A stretch of 64,000 bases of DNA from Streptomyces sp. DSM 110735 (GTDB lineage Bacteria > Actinomycetota > Actinomycetes > Streptomycetales > Streptomycetaceae). Shown here piece after piece: positions 34,147 to 42,353 of this stretch. Below the pieces are notes generated by a model. That model did no database searches and was not told where the DNA came from. It saw only the letters and a list, made by a program, of their open reading frames with translations. The stretch lies in contig NZ_JACYHF010000026.1 of assembly GCF_016482685.1 (NCBI RefSeq), positions 17,748-81,747 of the forward strand. Direction: 5' to 3'. Every line of letters starts with the position of its first letter. The first letter of the stretch is position 1. Position numbers and translations under genes: made by a program.

Positions 34147-35286
34147 TCAGAGGGTGCTGAAGGTGGGGCTGGGGGTGCCGGTCGGGAGGTCCGCCGGGCT
34201 GGGGGCGACGGGGAGGACGTAGGCGGAGGGGACGGGGGTGGCGAGACCGTTGCGGTGGTGGTGGAGGGTGCGGTCGCGGTCCTTGCGGGGGTGGCCGTCA
34301 CCGGAGCCGGAGCCGGAGTCGCCGTCACCGTCGTCCGATCCGCCCGGGCTGTCGGACCGGTGGCCGTCGCCGAAGCGGCCGAGGGGACCCTCGGTGTCGA
34401 CGCCACCGGGCACGGGCACGACCGGCAGACCGTCCCGGCGGCTCGACAGCACGGCCGCGCAGTACGTCTTCACCCGCGCCGAGCCGCCCGCGACGCCCTC
34501 CAGCGCACGGCGGCGCCCCGCCTCGGGCTCCCGCCCGGCGCGCAGATCACGGCAAGCGGCGACGGCTGCCCGCCACCGGGTGCCGGGCCTGCGGGAACCG
34601 GTGCCGGGCTCTGTCGCCCTGCCGGTGTCCTGGTCGGCACCGCCCGCCGCCTCGGGCGGGGCGTCACCGGGGTCGGCGGACCCGCTCGCGCTGGGGGTGG
34701 GTCCGGTGTCGCCGGACGGTCCCGGCGACGACGGCAGCCGGGAGCGCCCCGGCGTCACGGCGGCGGACACGGACGCGCCGGGGTCGGGCCGCTCCTGCCG
34801 GAACGGTCCGGGCAGCACCCCGCTCCCGGCCGCCACGGCCACCCCGCCGAGCGTCCCGACAGCCACGGCGGCGGCCAGCGCCATCCGCACGGGCCGACCC
34901 CACCGCACGCGGCGCGCACGCACGGGGCGCCGCGGCTGGGCACCGATGTGGACGACGCCGGCGTCGAGGTCGAGACGGTGGAACTCGCCCACGGAGGAGT
35001 CGGGTTGAGAAACGGAGACGTCACGAACGGCGCCCACCGACACCTCGGCCACCAGGGGAACGTCGACCCCACGCCCCGCCCTCGCCGTCCGGAACGCGGC
35101 CAACGCCGCTTCCTCGCCCGGGAGTTCGTCCTTGGCCGGAACCGCGGAGTCGGCAAGGACCGCCAGCAGGGACGCCAACCGGGCACCCTCGTCGGGGACC
35201 CGGTCGTCGGAGGATCGCGGCGGCTCGCCGTTCAGCAGACGTTCCGACGTCTCGAGGTCCAGCCACTCGTCGTGCTCGTCGGCCAT
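34147..35286 (-). CDS. Single-span membrane protein coupled to ECF sigma gene (putative anti-sigma)
   Basis: A 379-residue protein with a cytoplasmic N-terminus of ~120 acidic residues (MADEHDEWLDLETSERLLNGEPPRSSDDRVPDEGARLASLLAVLADSA). One membrane span follows (VRMALAAAVAVGTLGGVAVAAGSG), then a long Ser/Pro/Gly/Thr-rich outside region with a conserved-looking segment (WRAAVAACRDLRAGREPEAGRRRALEGVAGG). No zinc HxxxCxxC motif is present. Its ATG overlaps the sigma stop as TGATG, so the two are translationally coupled. That arrangement and topology fit an anti-sigma factor, but the sequence has no recognised anti-sigma domain. Confidence 0.72.
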   Translation of the reverse strand: MADEHDEWLDLETSERLLNGEPPRSSDDRVPDEGARLASLLAVLADSAVPAKDELPGEEAALAAFRTARAGRGVDVPLVAEVSVGAVRDVSVSQPDSSVGEFHRLDLDAGVVHIGAQPRRPVRARRVRWGRPVRMALAAAVAVGTLGGVAVAAGSGVLPGPFRQERPDPGASVSAAVTPGRSRLPSSPGPSGDTGPTPSASGSADPGDAPPEAAGGADQDTGRATEPGTGSRRPGTRWRAAVAACRDLRAGREPEAGRRRALEGVAGGSARVKTYCAAVLSSRRDGLPVVPVPGGVDTEGPLGRFGDGHRSDSPGGSDDGDGDSGSGSGDGHPRKDRDRTLHHHRNGLATPVPSAYVLPVAPSPADLPTGTPSPTFSTL

Positions 35287-35948
35287 CACATGTCCCTCTG
35301 CGTCCGCGCACGCGCAGGCGTCACACTCGCGGGCGCGACGGTACGGGCGCGGGGTCCTCGCTGGGGCGGCAGGGCGTCGAGTCCACCGGTCGACTCCGGG
35401 TCGGGACCGAGGAGTTCGGCGAGGCGCTTCAGACCCCGGTGCGCGGCGGTGCGGACCGCTCCCGCGCGCTTGCCGAGCGTCTCGGCGGCGGACTTGGCGT
35501 CCAGACCGACCACCACGCGCAGCACCACCGCCTCGGCCTGGTCCTGCGGCAGACGCGCGATGAGCGAGAGGGTGCCGTCGGTGGCCAGTGCCTCCATCGC
35601 CTCACCGGCGGTGTCCGACTCGGCGGCGCGGCCGGTCAGTTCGGTCTCGTCGCCGCCTATCAGCGGGCGGCGTCCGCGCATCCGTATGTGGTCCAGGGCG
35701 CGGTTGCGGGCTATCCGCGCCGCCCACCCCCGGAACCGGTCGGCGTCTCCGCTGAACCGGTCGAGGTCGCGGGCGATCTGGAGCCATGCCTCGGACGTGA
35801 CGTCCTCGGCGTCCGGCTCCCCCACCAGCGTGCGCACATAGCCGAGCAGCCGTGGATGCACCGCGCGGTACACCGTGCGGAAGGCTTCCTCGTCACCGCC
35901 CTGGGCCGCGCGCACCGCGGCGGTCAGCTCCGCGTCGTCCCCCTGCAC
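35286..35948 (-). CDS. ECF-type RNA polymerase sigma factor
   Basis: A 220-residue sigma-70 family member. Region 2 is EEAFRTVYRAVHPRLLGYVRTLVGEPDAEDVTSEAWLQIARDLDRFSGDADRFRGWAARIARNRALDHIR. Region 4 is IARLPQDQAEAVVLRVVVGLDAKSAAETLGKRAGAVRTAAHRGLKRLAE. A 35-residue basic tail follows. GTG at 35948 has GGGAG upstream. It is the first gene of a two-gene unit with the membrane protein at 34147. The upstream 315 bases face a divergent gene and may hold an autoregulated promoter, which I could not define. Confidence 0.92.
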   Translation of the reverse strand: MQGDDAELTAAVRAAQGGDEEAFRTVYRAVHPRLLGYVRTLVGEPDAEDVTSEAWLQIARDLDRFSGDADRFRGWAARIARNRALDHIRMRGRRPLIGGDETELTGRAAESDTAGEAMEALATDGTLSLIARLPQDQAEAVVLRVVVGLDAKSAAETLGKRAGAVRTAAHRGLKRLAELLGPDPESTGGLDALPPQRGPRARTVAPASVTPARARTQRDM

Positions 35949-36263
35949 CGCACTCCCTTACGCCTGTCTGGTGGTCGGCGCGAAAGGCACGTTACGGCCT
36001 GAAACAGTGCCCCGTCCATGTCTGTAGAAGATGCAACTGACTCGTGATCCATTGGGTGTGACACAAGCCGCACTCCCGACGCTGTACGAGATGCGGGCCG
36101 CACCCAGACCCGCCACCCGCGACGGCCGGGGCCTCTCCTGTGGGGGGTGGCGGCCCCGGCCGTCGCTTCGACTTCTCCCCCCTCCCTCCCGCGGCGATGC
36201 CCTGTCCGGCAGCCCCCGTACGCTTCTCCGTTCACGTAACAACGACAGAGACGACGGGATTCG
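35949..36263. promoter_or_regulatory. 315-bp divergent intergenic region with internal hairpin
   Basis: This stretch separates the ECF sigma gene (minus) from a membrane protein gene (plus). A short ATG frame opening at 36031 runs on as an Arg/Trp-rich shadow of the plus gene and is not accepted as a gene. The notable element is the 15-bp hairpin at 36119-36166, listed separately. Confidence 0.5.
36119..36166. terminator. Terminator-like hairpin in a divergent region
   Basis: GCGACGGCCGGGGCC (36119-36133) pairs perfectly with GGCCCCGGCCGTCGC (36152-36166) around an 18-nt loop. A few T/C bases follow on plus (TTCGACTTCTCC). No annotated gene ends here, so it may terminate a short unannotated transcript starting near 36000, or act inside the 5' leader of the plus gene. 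Confidence 0.55.
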
Positions 36264-37796
36264 ATGGTGGGCACCTTTGTGGGGCTCGTGGTGTTGCCCC
36301 TGGTTGTCGCCGGGCTGGCTCGGTGGGCGGCGGGGCGGAGGCGGCGGGCGTTGGGGGTGGGGCGGGCTGTGCACTTCCGGGGGCGGATGGAGGGGCGCAC
36401 GGGGTGGTTGCTGGTCGATCCGCGGCTCGACGGGCCCGTTTTTCTGGGTCGGGACGGGAGCGCCGTTGCGCTGCCGCGCGGGGGCGAGGCGCTGGGGGCG
36501 ACGGTCTCCGCCGTCGGACGGTCCGCTCTGGAGAAGGTCAGCCTGCGGTACCGGACCCCTCAAGGGGCGGTGGTGCGGCTGGGGTTGGCCACGCATGACG
36601 CGCGGACCCTGGGTGAATGGCTGGGGGAAGAGCCACGGACTGTGCCCGTCACGCGGCGGACGTTGCTGCCCGCTGCGCCCGCGTGGGCCGTGTTCGCGCT
36701 TGCCGTGGGGCTGTTCGTGGGGCTGGTCGCCGCGGACGTCGCGGTGTTCGGGAAGCACACGGCTGCCGAGGTCGTGCGGGTGGACCGGGACGAGGAGGAC
36801 TGCACCGTCGCCTGGGACGGCGGGGTGGAGCGGGCGAGTGTGGACTGCGACGCGGCGACCGTGCGCGCGGGTGAGCGCATACCGGTCGTCGCGCTTCCCT
36901 GGCCGTTGCTGGGTGATGCCGTGGACACGGGGGTCACTCCGCGGGTGGTCGCCGTGCTCGGCGGGGTGCCCGGACTGCTCGGTCTGGGCGGGGCGCTGGT
37001 GGTCAACCCGCTGCTGTACGCCCGGCGCGTCCGGCTGGTGCGCCGGGCGGGGACGGTTGCCCTGCCTCAAGCGGTCGCGGACAGTGGGGCGGACGAGGAG
37101 GAGTGGCCCGCTCTCGGGGACGACCTGCGGTACGCGAGCCTCGCCGCCGCGGCACGGCACGCCGATCGCCATCGGCCGGAACCCCGGGTGACGCCGCCGC
37201 GCCGTGGCCCCGGTCGTACGTCCCTGTCGCCGTGGGCGTGGGTGGCGGTCACCGTCCTCGGCACCGCCGCCTGGTACCCGCTGGCGTTCTCCGGCGGCGC
37301 CGTCCTCGACGACCACTTCCACCTGGGGCACTGGCGCTTCCCGCTGTTCGGCACGGTCGGCATCGTGTGCCTCGCCCGGATCGGCTGGGTCGTGACCGAC
37401 CGCGTCCCGCTGTGCGGACCGGTGCTGCGGGCGGCGCGGCAGGGTGGCGGCAAGGACGCCTGGCAGCCCATGCGGTACGTCCGTCTGTGCCGCGAGCCCG
37501 GCGAGATGGTGCTGGTCCTGTTCCGGCCGGAGGGCGGGGACGTGACGGCGCCCCGGTTCCTCCAGCCGCTCTCCCGGTCCCGGGGCACCGGTCGCCGTAC
37601 CGTCGGCGGTCCCGCCCCGGTCGGCGAGGCGCTGGTGCGCGACACCGGCGCGGGACCGCTCGTCTGCGAGATAGACGGCGTCCGCTACCTCCCCGCCGCC
37701 CGCGCCACCGAAGCCACCGCCGACCCCGCCCGCACCCGCGAGGAACTGCGCGACCTCGCCGGGAACCACCTCCGCCCGGTCGGCGCCGCCCGCTAG
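36264..37796 (+). CDS. Uncharacterised multi-span membrane protein
   Basis: A 510-residue protein with about five hydrophobic segments: the N-terminal MVGTFVGLVVLPLVVAGLA, AWAVFALAVGLFVGLVAADVAVFG, VVAVLGGVPGLLGLGGALVVNP, WAWVAVTVLGTAAWYPLAF, and LFGTVGIVCLARIGWVV. Between them are soluble regions without a known motif. The segment DRDEEDCTVAWDGGVERASVDCDAATV resembles small beta-rich extracytoplasmic folds. The start ATG at 36264 has no strong ribosome site. No family was recognised and the neighbours give no clue. Confidence 0.7.
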   Translation: MVGTFVGLVVLPLVVAGLARWAAGRRRRALGVGRAVHFRGRMEGRTGWLLVDPRLDGPVFLGRDGSAVALPRGGEALGATVSAVGRSALEKVSLRYRTPQGAVVRLGLATHDARTLGEWLGEEPRTVPVTRRTLLPAAPAWAVFALAVGLFVGLVAADVAVFGKHTAAEVVRVDRDEEDCTVAWDGGVERASVDCDAATVRAGERIPVVALPWPLLGDAVDTGVTPRVVAVLGGVPGLLGLGGALVVNPLLYARRVRLVRRAGTVALPQAVADSGADEEEWPALGDDLRYASLAAAARHADRHRPEPRVTPPRRGPGRTSLSPWAWVAVTVLGTAAWYPLAFSGGAVLDDHFHLGHWRFPLFGTVGIVCLARIGWVVTDRVPLCGPVLRAARQGGGKDAWQPMRYVRLCREPGEMVLVLFRPEGGDVTAPRFLQPLSRSRGTGRRTVGGPAPVGEALVRDTGAGPLVCEIDGVRYLPAARATEATADPARTREELRDLAGNHLRPVGAAR

Positions 37797-37814
37797 GGCA
37801 CATTCGTCAGCGGC

Positions 37815-38213
37815 TCACCGCCCCGTGATCGCCTCCCGGCACAGCAGTCCGAGCGAGCCGTCGCCCTCGTAGGCGCGGCGGGCTTCGTCCATCGGGGTCC
37901 AGAGGCGGCCGTCGGGGGTGCGCAGGCAGGGGTCGCCGTCGGTGGCCCACCATTCGGCGCCGGTCTGGCGGGCGATGACCTCGCCCGCGTAGGCGCCGAA
38001 GCCGCGCAGCACGCGGCGCACGGCTTCGTAGGGCGGGCCGTCGCGGCGTATCTCGTCGATCACGCGGTCGACGCGCCACATGCTGCGCGCGGTGTAGTCG
38101 AGCCGGAGCCGGGCGCCCTCGCGGAGCGCGGCGACGGTGTCGGCGGCCCAGCGGGCGGGACGGGTGTCCAGGGGGGCGGGCGGGTACGCGGGGGTGGGGT
38201 ACGGGGCTGTCAC
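37815..38213 (-). CDS. Uncharacterised conserved small protein
   Basis: A 132-residue soluble protein beginning VTAPYPTPAYPPAPLDTRPARWAADTVAALREGARLRLDYTARSMWRVDRVIDEIRRDG. A segment GAEWWATDGDPCLRTPDGRLWTPMDEARRAYEGDGSLGLLCREAITG follows. The pattern of an N-terminal helical part and a C-terminal Trp/Asp-rich part suggests a compact alpha/beta protein, but no family was recognised. GTG at 38213 is preferred to a GTG at 38324, which would add a Cys/Gly-rich leader of unlikely composition. Neither has a good ribosome site. Confidence 0.6.
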   Translation of the reverse strand: MTAPYPTPAYPPAPLDTRPARWAADTVAALREGARLRLDYTARSMWRVDRVIDEIRRDGPPYEAVRRVLRGFGAYAGEVIARQTGAEWWATDGDPCLRTPDGRLWTPMDEARRAYEGDGSLGLLCREAITGR

Positions 38214-38336
38214 ACAGGGGACAGCGGTCCCGGAGCCCCCGCCGTAACAGGAATCCGGGCCGTTCCGGGAACCGGCGCAGGACCGCCCCACCGCCACCCC
38301 GGGACGATCACAGTTCCCGCCCACGCGAGAGGGTTT

Positions 38337-38380
38337 GAGCGGCGGGGCGCCCTGAAGAACCGTTACGCCCCGCTCCGCTC
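38337..38380 (-). terminator. Hairpin after the gene at 38379
   Basis: GAGCGG-C-GGGGCG pairs with CGCCCC-GCT-CCGCTC around ~16 nt; the stem is imperfect. It begins within the stop codon of the minus-strand gene and is the natural terminator for it. Confidence 0.55.
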
Positions 38381-38939
38381 AGCCCTGGCTGCGCGCCCGG
38401 CGCGAGACCACCGCCTGGAGGATGCGGCGCCCCTCGATCGACACGTCCAGGGCGCGGCGCAGCCCGCCCACGCCGTGCTCGGCGAGGAGTTCCAGGACGA
38501 CGGTCTGGCGCCGGAGTTCGGCGGCGACCAGCGGGGAGGACGTCTCCTCCGTACCGCCGTGGCGGTCCTCGGCGGCGTCGGCGGCGGGGGCGGTGTCCTC
38601 GGTCGCCGGGTCGAGGAGCCGGTGGACCTGGAGGGCGGCCAGCGAGCAGGCGTCCGCCCACTCGCGCAGCGCCTCGCCGGACCGCTCGGCCGGTGCCGTC
38701 TCCAGCATCCGGCGCACCAGCAGCGCCGCCTCGTCCTCGCCGGGGTCCACCGCGCCGAGCGCGGCGCGGGTCTTCTCCAGGCTCTCGGACCAGTCGGAGC
38801 CGTCGGCGAGGTGCGCCCAGAGCGGGCGCAGCAGTTCGTCGTCCTCGTAGAGCAGGGGGACGCACCGATCCGAACAAGCCAGTCCACTGGCGGCCAGCCC
38901 CCGCGCGTCGGCCTGTGCGATCAGTTCCACCAGGCTCAT
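38379..38939 (-). CDS. Uncharacterised helical protein
   Basis: A 186-residue acidic protein, mostly predicted alpha-helical: LVELIAQADARGLAASGLACSDRCVPLLYEDDELLRPLWAHLADGSDWSESLEKTRAALGAV, then ALLVRRMLETAPAERSGEALREWADACSLAALQVHRLL. An Asp/Ala/Glu-rich linker is followed by LRRQTVVLELLAEHGVGGLRRALDVSIEGRRILQAVVSRRARSQG. No motif or family was recognised. The ATG at 38939 begins MSLVEL. It sits alone, 104 bases from the DUF4328 gene, which reads the same way. Confidence 0.65.
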   Translation of the reverse strand: MSLVELIAQADARGLAASGLACSDRCVPLLYEDDELLRPLWAHLADGSDWSESLEKTRAALGAVDPGEDEAALLVRRMLETAPAERSGEALREWADACSLAALQVHRLLDPATEDTAPAADAAEDRHGGTEETSSPLVAAELRRQTVVLELLAEHGVGGLRRALDVSIEGRRILQAVVSRRARSQG

Positions 38940-39043
38940 GGAATCTCCCCTCGCCTGGGCACCGTCTTTACGGAGCCCGCATTTCCCCTTACTGCGTGCG
39001 ACGGCCCGGGAGTGTCACAGTCGCCGGTTTTCAGCCAAGAACG

Positions 39044-39856
39044 TCAGCCAGGAACGGGGGCGAACGGAACGGCGAGCGCCTTGTGGTCCTGCATCCGGGT
39101 CAGCCGGACCACGACCAGCGCGGCGAGCACGGCGGCGGCGATGTCGGTGAGGTCGGCGAAGAGCATGACGCGCGCCTCCCACACGGCGTCCGCGCCGCCG
39201 TCGAACCGGGCCGTCGCCTGCTCCGCGAACAGCGAGACGAGCCACAGCGCCCACCAGAGGTCGATCAGCCGGTGCCCGGCGGGGCGCCCCCGGGGCGCGC
39301 TCGTGTTCCAGATGTCGAGCACGATCCGGCGCGGGAACCACAGATTGACGATCGGGCAGAACCACGCGCCGATCGCCCACCCCCGCTTCAGGCTCTGCCC
39401 GGACTGGTCGAACACCTCGGCGTTGACCCGCACCCGGTACAGCCAGCACAGATAGACGACCGTCGCCGCGAGCAGGGTGAGCATCTGGGCGCCGCCGGTG
39501 AGCCCGGTGGCGATGTCGGCCAGGTCGGAGGTACGACCCCTGCTCGCGCTGTCCAACTGGAGCGCGTCCGCCCAGACGGCGAACAGGTCCGCCACGGCGA
39601 CGAGCGCCAGCAGTGTGACGGCGGCCCGCCCCAGCCCGACCGGCGAGCACAGCGCGAGACCGGGCGGGAGCGCGTAGGGCGCGGCGTACCGCGCGTCATA
39701 AGCAGCCCCGGACGGCGCCCCCGGCAGCGCCCCGGGCAGCGGCGCGAGCGGCGGCTCGGCGGGCGCGAACGGCGGATGCGCCCCCGCGGCAAGACACTCC
39801 GGGCACAGCGTGTTCCCGGCGGACGCGGGCCGACGGCCGCAATGCGTGCAGGTCAT
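39044..39856 (-). CDS. DUF4328-domain membrane protein with zinc-ribbon N-terminus
   Basis: A 270-residue protein. The N-terminus MTCTHCGRRPASAGNTLCPECLAAG is a CxxC...CxxC zinc ribbon, followed by a Pro/Ala-rich linker. Four or five membrane spans with the DUF4328 core come next: LCWLYRVRVNAEVFDQSGQSLKRGWAIGAWFCPIVNLWFPRRIVLDIWNTSA, then LIDLWWALWLVSLF. The family is widespread in actinomycetes with no known role. Start ATG at 39856. No operon partners are evident. Confidence 0.85.
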   Translation of the reverse strand: MTCTHCGRRPASAGNTLCPECLAAGAHPPFAPAEPPLAPLPGALPGAPSGAAYDARYAAPYALPPGLALCSPVGLGRAAVTLLALVAVADLFAVWADALQLDSASRGRTSDLADIATGLTGGAQMLTLLAATVVYLCWLYRVRVNAEVFDQSGQSLKRGWAIGAWFCPIVNLWFPRRIVLDIWNTSAPRGRPAGHRLIDLWWALWLVSLFAEQATARFDGGADAVWEARVMLFADLTDIAAAVLAALVVVRLTRMQDHKALAVPFAPVPG

Positions 39857-39983
39857 GAAGGTCTACCCCCCGATACGGTGCCGACGGCGCGACACCGCCC
39901 TCCCCAGGCGGGTGTGCACCAGGAAGCCGCCGGCGAGCGGACCCGCCGACGGCTTTACCTGGAACATACGTTCCGTCCGGGAG

Positions 39984-41606
39984 TCAGTCCAGCCGATTCG
40001 CGAGTTGCCTGAACTGGTCCCAGGACAGCGGGGGTTGACCCGGATACCAGAGCTTCTGCACGGTCGCCCGCAGCGGCATCCGGATACCGGAGGCGACCTG
40101 CGCCTCGGTCTGCGCGTTGGGGAAGTCGCACCACACCGCGAACGAGCCGCCGAGGATCTGGCCGTCGTAGCGCGCCGGGACGGGGTCGGTGCCCCGGATC
40201 ACGCGCGGGGTCCACTGCTCGTAGATGCGCTGACCGGTCGGGTAGACGAAGGTCTGGGGCTCACCGAGGACGTAGTAGAGGTACTCGTCGTTGTAGTTGA
40301 GGACCTTGCGGCCCGCGCTCAGATACTCCGCCGGGGGGCGCGCCCCTATCTCCTTGCCGGTCCAGTAGGCGACCTGGAGATCCTTGGCGGGCTGGATCGA
40401 GGTGTCGCGCAGGAAGCCGTCGTTCCACGCCCGCATGGTGCGGTCGTGGGCGCGGACGGTGGCGGCGCGGTCGTTGAGCCAGCCGGTGGCGAGGTCCGCG
40501 ACGGAGCCGTCCGGGCCGTACTTCTGGCGGGCGGCGGAGGCGAGCTGGGGATAGGAGGTCTCGGGGTCGGAGACGGTCAGCGCCTGGTACTCGTCGCCGC
40601 CCAGGTGCCACTGCTTCTGGGTGAAAAGCCCGGAGTACTCGTTCAGCAGATCGTCGACGATCTTGGCGGAGGCGGGCTTGGAGATGTCGATCGCGCCGCG
40701 CGTCGGGGTGCCGCTCGCGTTGCGCAACTGGAGGTCGGGGTGGGCGGCGATGACAGCGCCGAGGTGGCCGGGCGAGTCGATCTCGGGGACGACCGTGATG
40801 TGCCGGGCGGCGGCGAGGTCGATGATCTTCTTGACCTGCGCCTTGGTGAGATGGTCCTTGGAGACGATCTCGGGGTGGGTGGTGGACTGGATCCGGAACG
40901 CCTGGTCGTCGGAGAAGTGCAGTCCCAGCTCGTTGAACTTCAGGTCGCCCAGTTCGCGCACCCGGTCCTCGATCCAGGACTCGGAGAACGGTTTGCGCGC
41001 GATGTCGAGCATGAATCCGCGCACCGGCTTGGCGGGCTCGTCCTTGACGACGCCCTCGGGGGCGGTGCCGCCGCCGTGGACCTCCTGCTTGAGGGTCCGG
41101 GTCCCGTAGAACACGCCCGCGTCGGCGGGACCGCTGATCTCCACCCGGCCGTCGCGCACGGTCATGGTGTACGACTCCGGATTGCCGCCCTTGCCGCCGA
41201 GCGTGAGCCGCAGGTCGCCGGAGCGCGTGTCCTTCTGCTGCCCGGCGTACTTGAGCCCCAGCTCCCCGGCTATGAGCTTGCCCTCGTCGGCCAGCTTCGG
41301 GTCGGTCACCACCACCCGGTCACCGCGCGCGGGCTGCCAACCGGGGCCGTGCGCCGGGGTGTGGGACCGGACCGCCGGTATGGTCCGGGGCGCCTTCGAC
41401 AGCGGATAGTTCCGCGTCGGGCTCGGACTCGGACTGTCGCCCACGCTCGCCACGTCCGAGCCGCCGGGCGAGCCGCCGCCCGAGGAGGCCCACACGCCGA
41501 CACCCACGCCGGCCACGACCGTCCCGGCCACCGCCGCGACGACGATCGCCCGTTTCCGCTTCACCTTCACCTGACGCGCCGGAGCACGGCGCCTGTGCTG
41601 GCTCAC
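39984..41606 (-). CDS. Exported beta-N-acetylhexosaminidase (GH20)
   Basis: A 540-residue glycosidase that removes terminal GlcNAc/GalNAc from chitin or peptidoglycan fragments. It has a basic N-terminus and one hydrophobic segment (KRKRAIVVAAVAGTVVAGVGVGVWASS), either a signal or an anchor. A GH20b alpha/beta domain (YPLSKAPRTIPAVRSHTPAHGPGW...) precedes the catalytic barrel, which has GFMLDIARKPFSESWIEDRVRELGDLKFNELGLHFSDDQAFRI, VVPEIDSPGHLGAVI and the catalytic pair WHLGGDEYQAL (Asp-Glu). The start is GTG at 41606. A 19-bp palindrome at 41646 lies in its promoter region. No transporter is adjacent. Confidence 0.93.
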   Translation of the reverse strand: MSQHRRRAPARQVKVKRKRAIVVAAVAGTVVAGVGVGVWASSGGGSPGGSDVASVGDSPSPSPTRNYPLSKAPRTIPAVRSHTPAHGPGWQPARGDRVVVTDPKLADEGKLIAGELGLKYAGQQKDTRSGDLRLTLGGKGGNPESYTMTVRDGRVEISGPADAGVFYGTRTLKQEVHGGGTAPEGVVKDEPAKPVRGFMLDIARKPFSESWIEDRVRELGDLKFNELGLHFSDDQAFRIQSTTHPEIVSKDHLTKAQVKKIIDLAAARHITVVPEIDSPGHLGAVIAAHPDLQLRNASGTPTRGAIDISKPASAKIVDDLLNEYSGLFTQKQWHLGGDEYQALTVSDPETSYPQLASAARQKYGPDGSVADLATGWLNDRAATVRAHDRTMRAWNDGFLRDTSIQPAKDLQVAYWTGKEIGARPPAEYLSAGRKVLNYNDEYLYYVLGEPQTFVYPTGQRIYEQWTPRVIRGTDPVPARYDGQILGGSFAVWCDFPNAQTEAQVASGIRMPLRATVQKLWYPGQPPLSWDQFRQLANRLD

Positions 41607-41645
41607 GATCCCAACCTACGACCGAACCGGCGGGGACCCGTCATC

Positions 41646-41664
41646 GAGAGTTTCCGAAACTCTC
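41646..41664. promoter_or_regulatory. Palindromic operator candidate between the hexosaminidase and OHCU-like genes
   Basis: GAGAGTTTC-C-GAAACTCTC, perfect nine-base arms around one base, 40 bases upstream of the GH20 start and 121 bases upstream of the divergent gene. The arms resemble LacI-type sugar-repressor sites (GAAA...TTTC type). It is not a DasR site. Confidence 0.6.
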
Positions 41665-41784
41665 CCGTCCGAGTGAAAATCGGGCATCCGTCGGACACAC
41701 ACTGACCACTCTCGATAACGTGTCGGCACACCTTTCACACGTTCCCCTGCCGTACCTCATGCTGCCCCCTGCCCCACACCACAC

Positions 41785-42333
41785 GTGACGCGAGGACCCA
41801 CGCTGCCTGCGCACCGTTCGCCGTATCTCCCCACGCCGCTCGACGCCTTCAACCTGGCCCCCGCCGACGAGGCACGCGCCCTGCTGGAGCGCTGTCTGCG
41901 CAGCTCACGCTGGGCGGACCGGCTCGCCGAGCACCGCCCGTACCCGGACCTGCCCGCGCTGCTCGCGGCGGCCGACGAGGCGGCGTACGACCTGGACCAG
42001 ACCGACCTCGCCGAGGCGCTCGCCGGGGAGTCCCTGCCCCGGCTGCCCGAGGGGACGTACTCCGCCGCCCACACCGCGCTCGACGCCGCGCACGCCGCCT
42101 ACGAGGCGCGATTCGGCCATGTTTTTGTCATCTCTCCGGGCGACACTCCACCGGAGGAACTGCCCGACCGCGTCCTCGAAGGAATCCGGTCACGATTGAC
42201 GAACGATCCGGACGACGAACGGGTGGTCGTGGCCGAGGAACTGCGCGGGCTGGCCCGCCACCGCCTCGCCCTCCACCTCGGCCCCACGGGCTGCCGCACC
42301 ACCAGCGACTACGCCCCGCGCCCCCACGCGTAG
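41785..42333 (+). CDS. OHCU decarboxylase (UraD)-like protein lacking catalytic motifs
   Basis: A 182-residue all-helical protein of the OHCU-decarboxylase family, which normally acts in uric acid breakdown. Recognisable parts are PLDAFNLAPADEARALLERCLRSSRWADRLAEHRPYPDLPALLAAADEAAYDL near the N-terminus and AAYEARFGHVFVISPGDTPPEELPDRVLEGIRSRLTNDPDDERVVVAEELRGLARHRL at the C-terminus. The catalytic HP-R-x-G stretch reads ALAGESLPRLPEG, and the S-x-x-E-Q block is deleted, so decarboxylase activity is unlikely. The start is GTG at 41785. No urate genes are nearby. Confidence 0.78.
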   Translation: MTRGPTLPAHRSPYLPTPLDAFNLAPADEARALLERCLRSSRWADRLAEHRPYPDLPALLAAADEAAYDLDQTDLAEALAGESLPRLPEGTYSAAHTALDAAHAAYEARFGHVFVISPGDTPPEELPDRVLEGIRSRLTNDPDDERVVVAEELRGLARHRLALHLGPTGCRTTSDYAPRPHA

Positions 42334-42353
42334 CCCTGTCCGGCGGACCAGGG
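42334..42353 (+). terminator. Hairpin after the OHCU-like gene
   Basis: CCCTGTC / GACCAGGG pair with one bulged base around a CGGCG loop, directly after the TAG stop codon. Confidence 0.55.

Noticed and set aside
36031..37191. ATG frame at 36031 as a separate gene
   Set aside because: It continues as a Trp/Arg/Gly-rich shadow through the 36264 gene in another frame, with no ribosome site.
41607..41784. DasR (dre) operator at the hexosaminidase promoter
   Set aside because: The palindrome is GAGAGTTTC-C-GAAACTCTC, which lacks the TGGTCTAGACCA-like core of dre sites.
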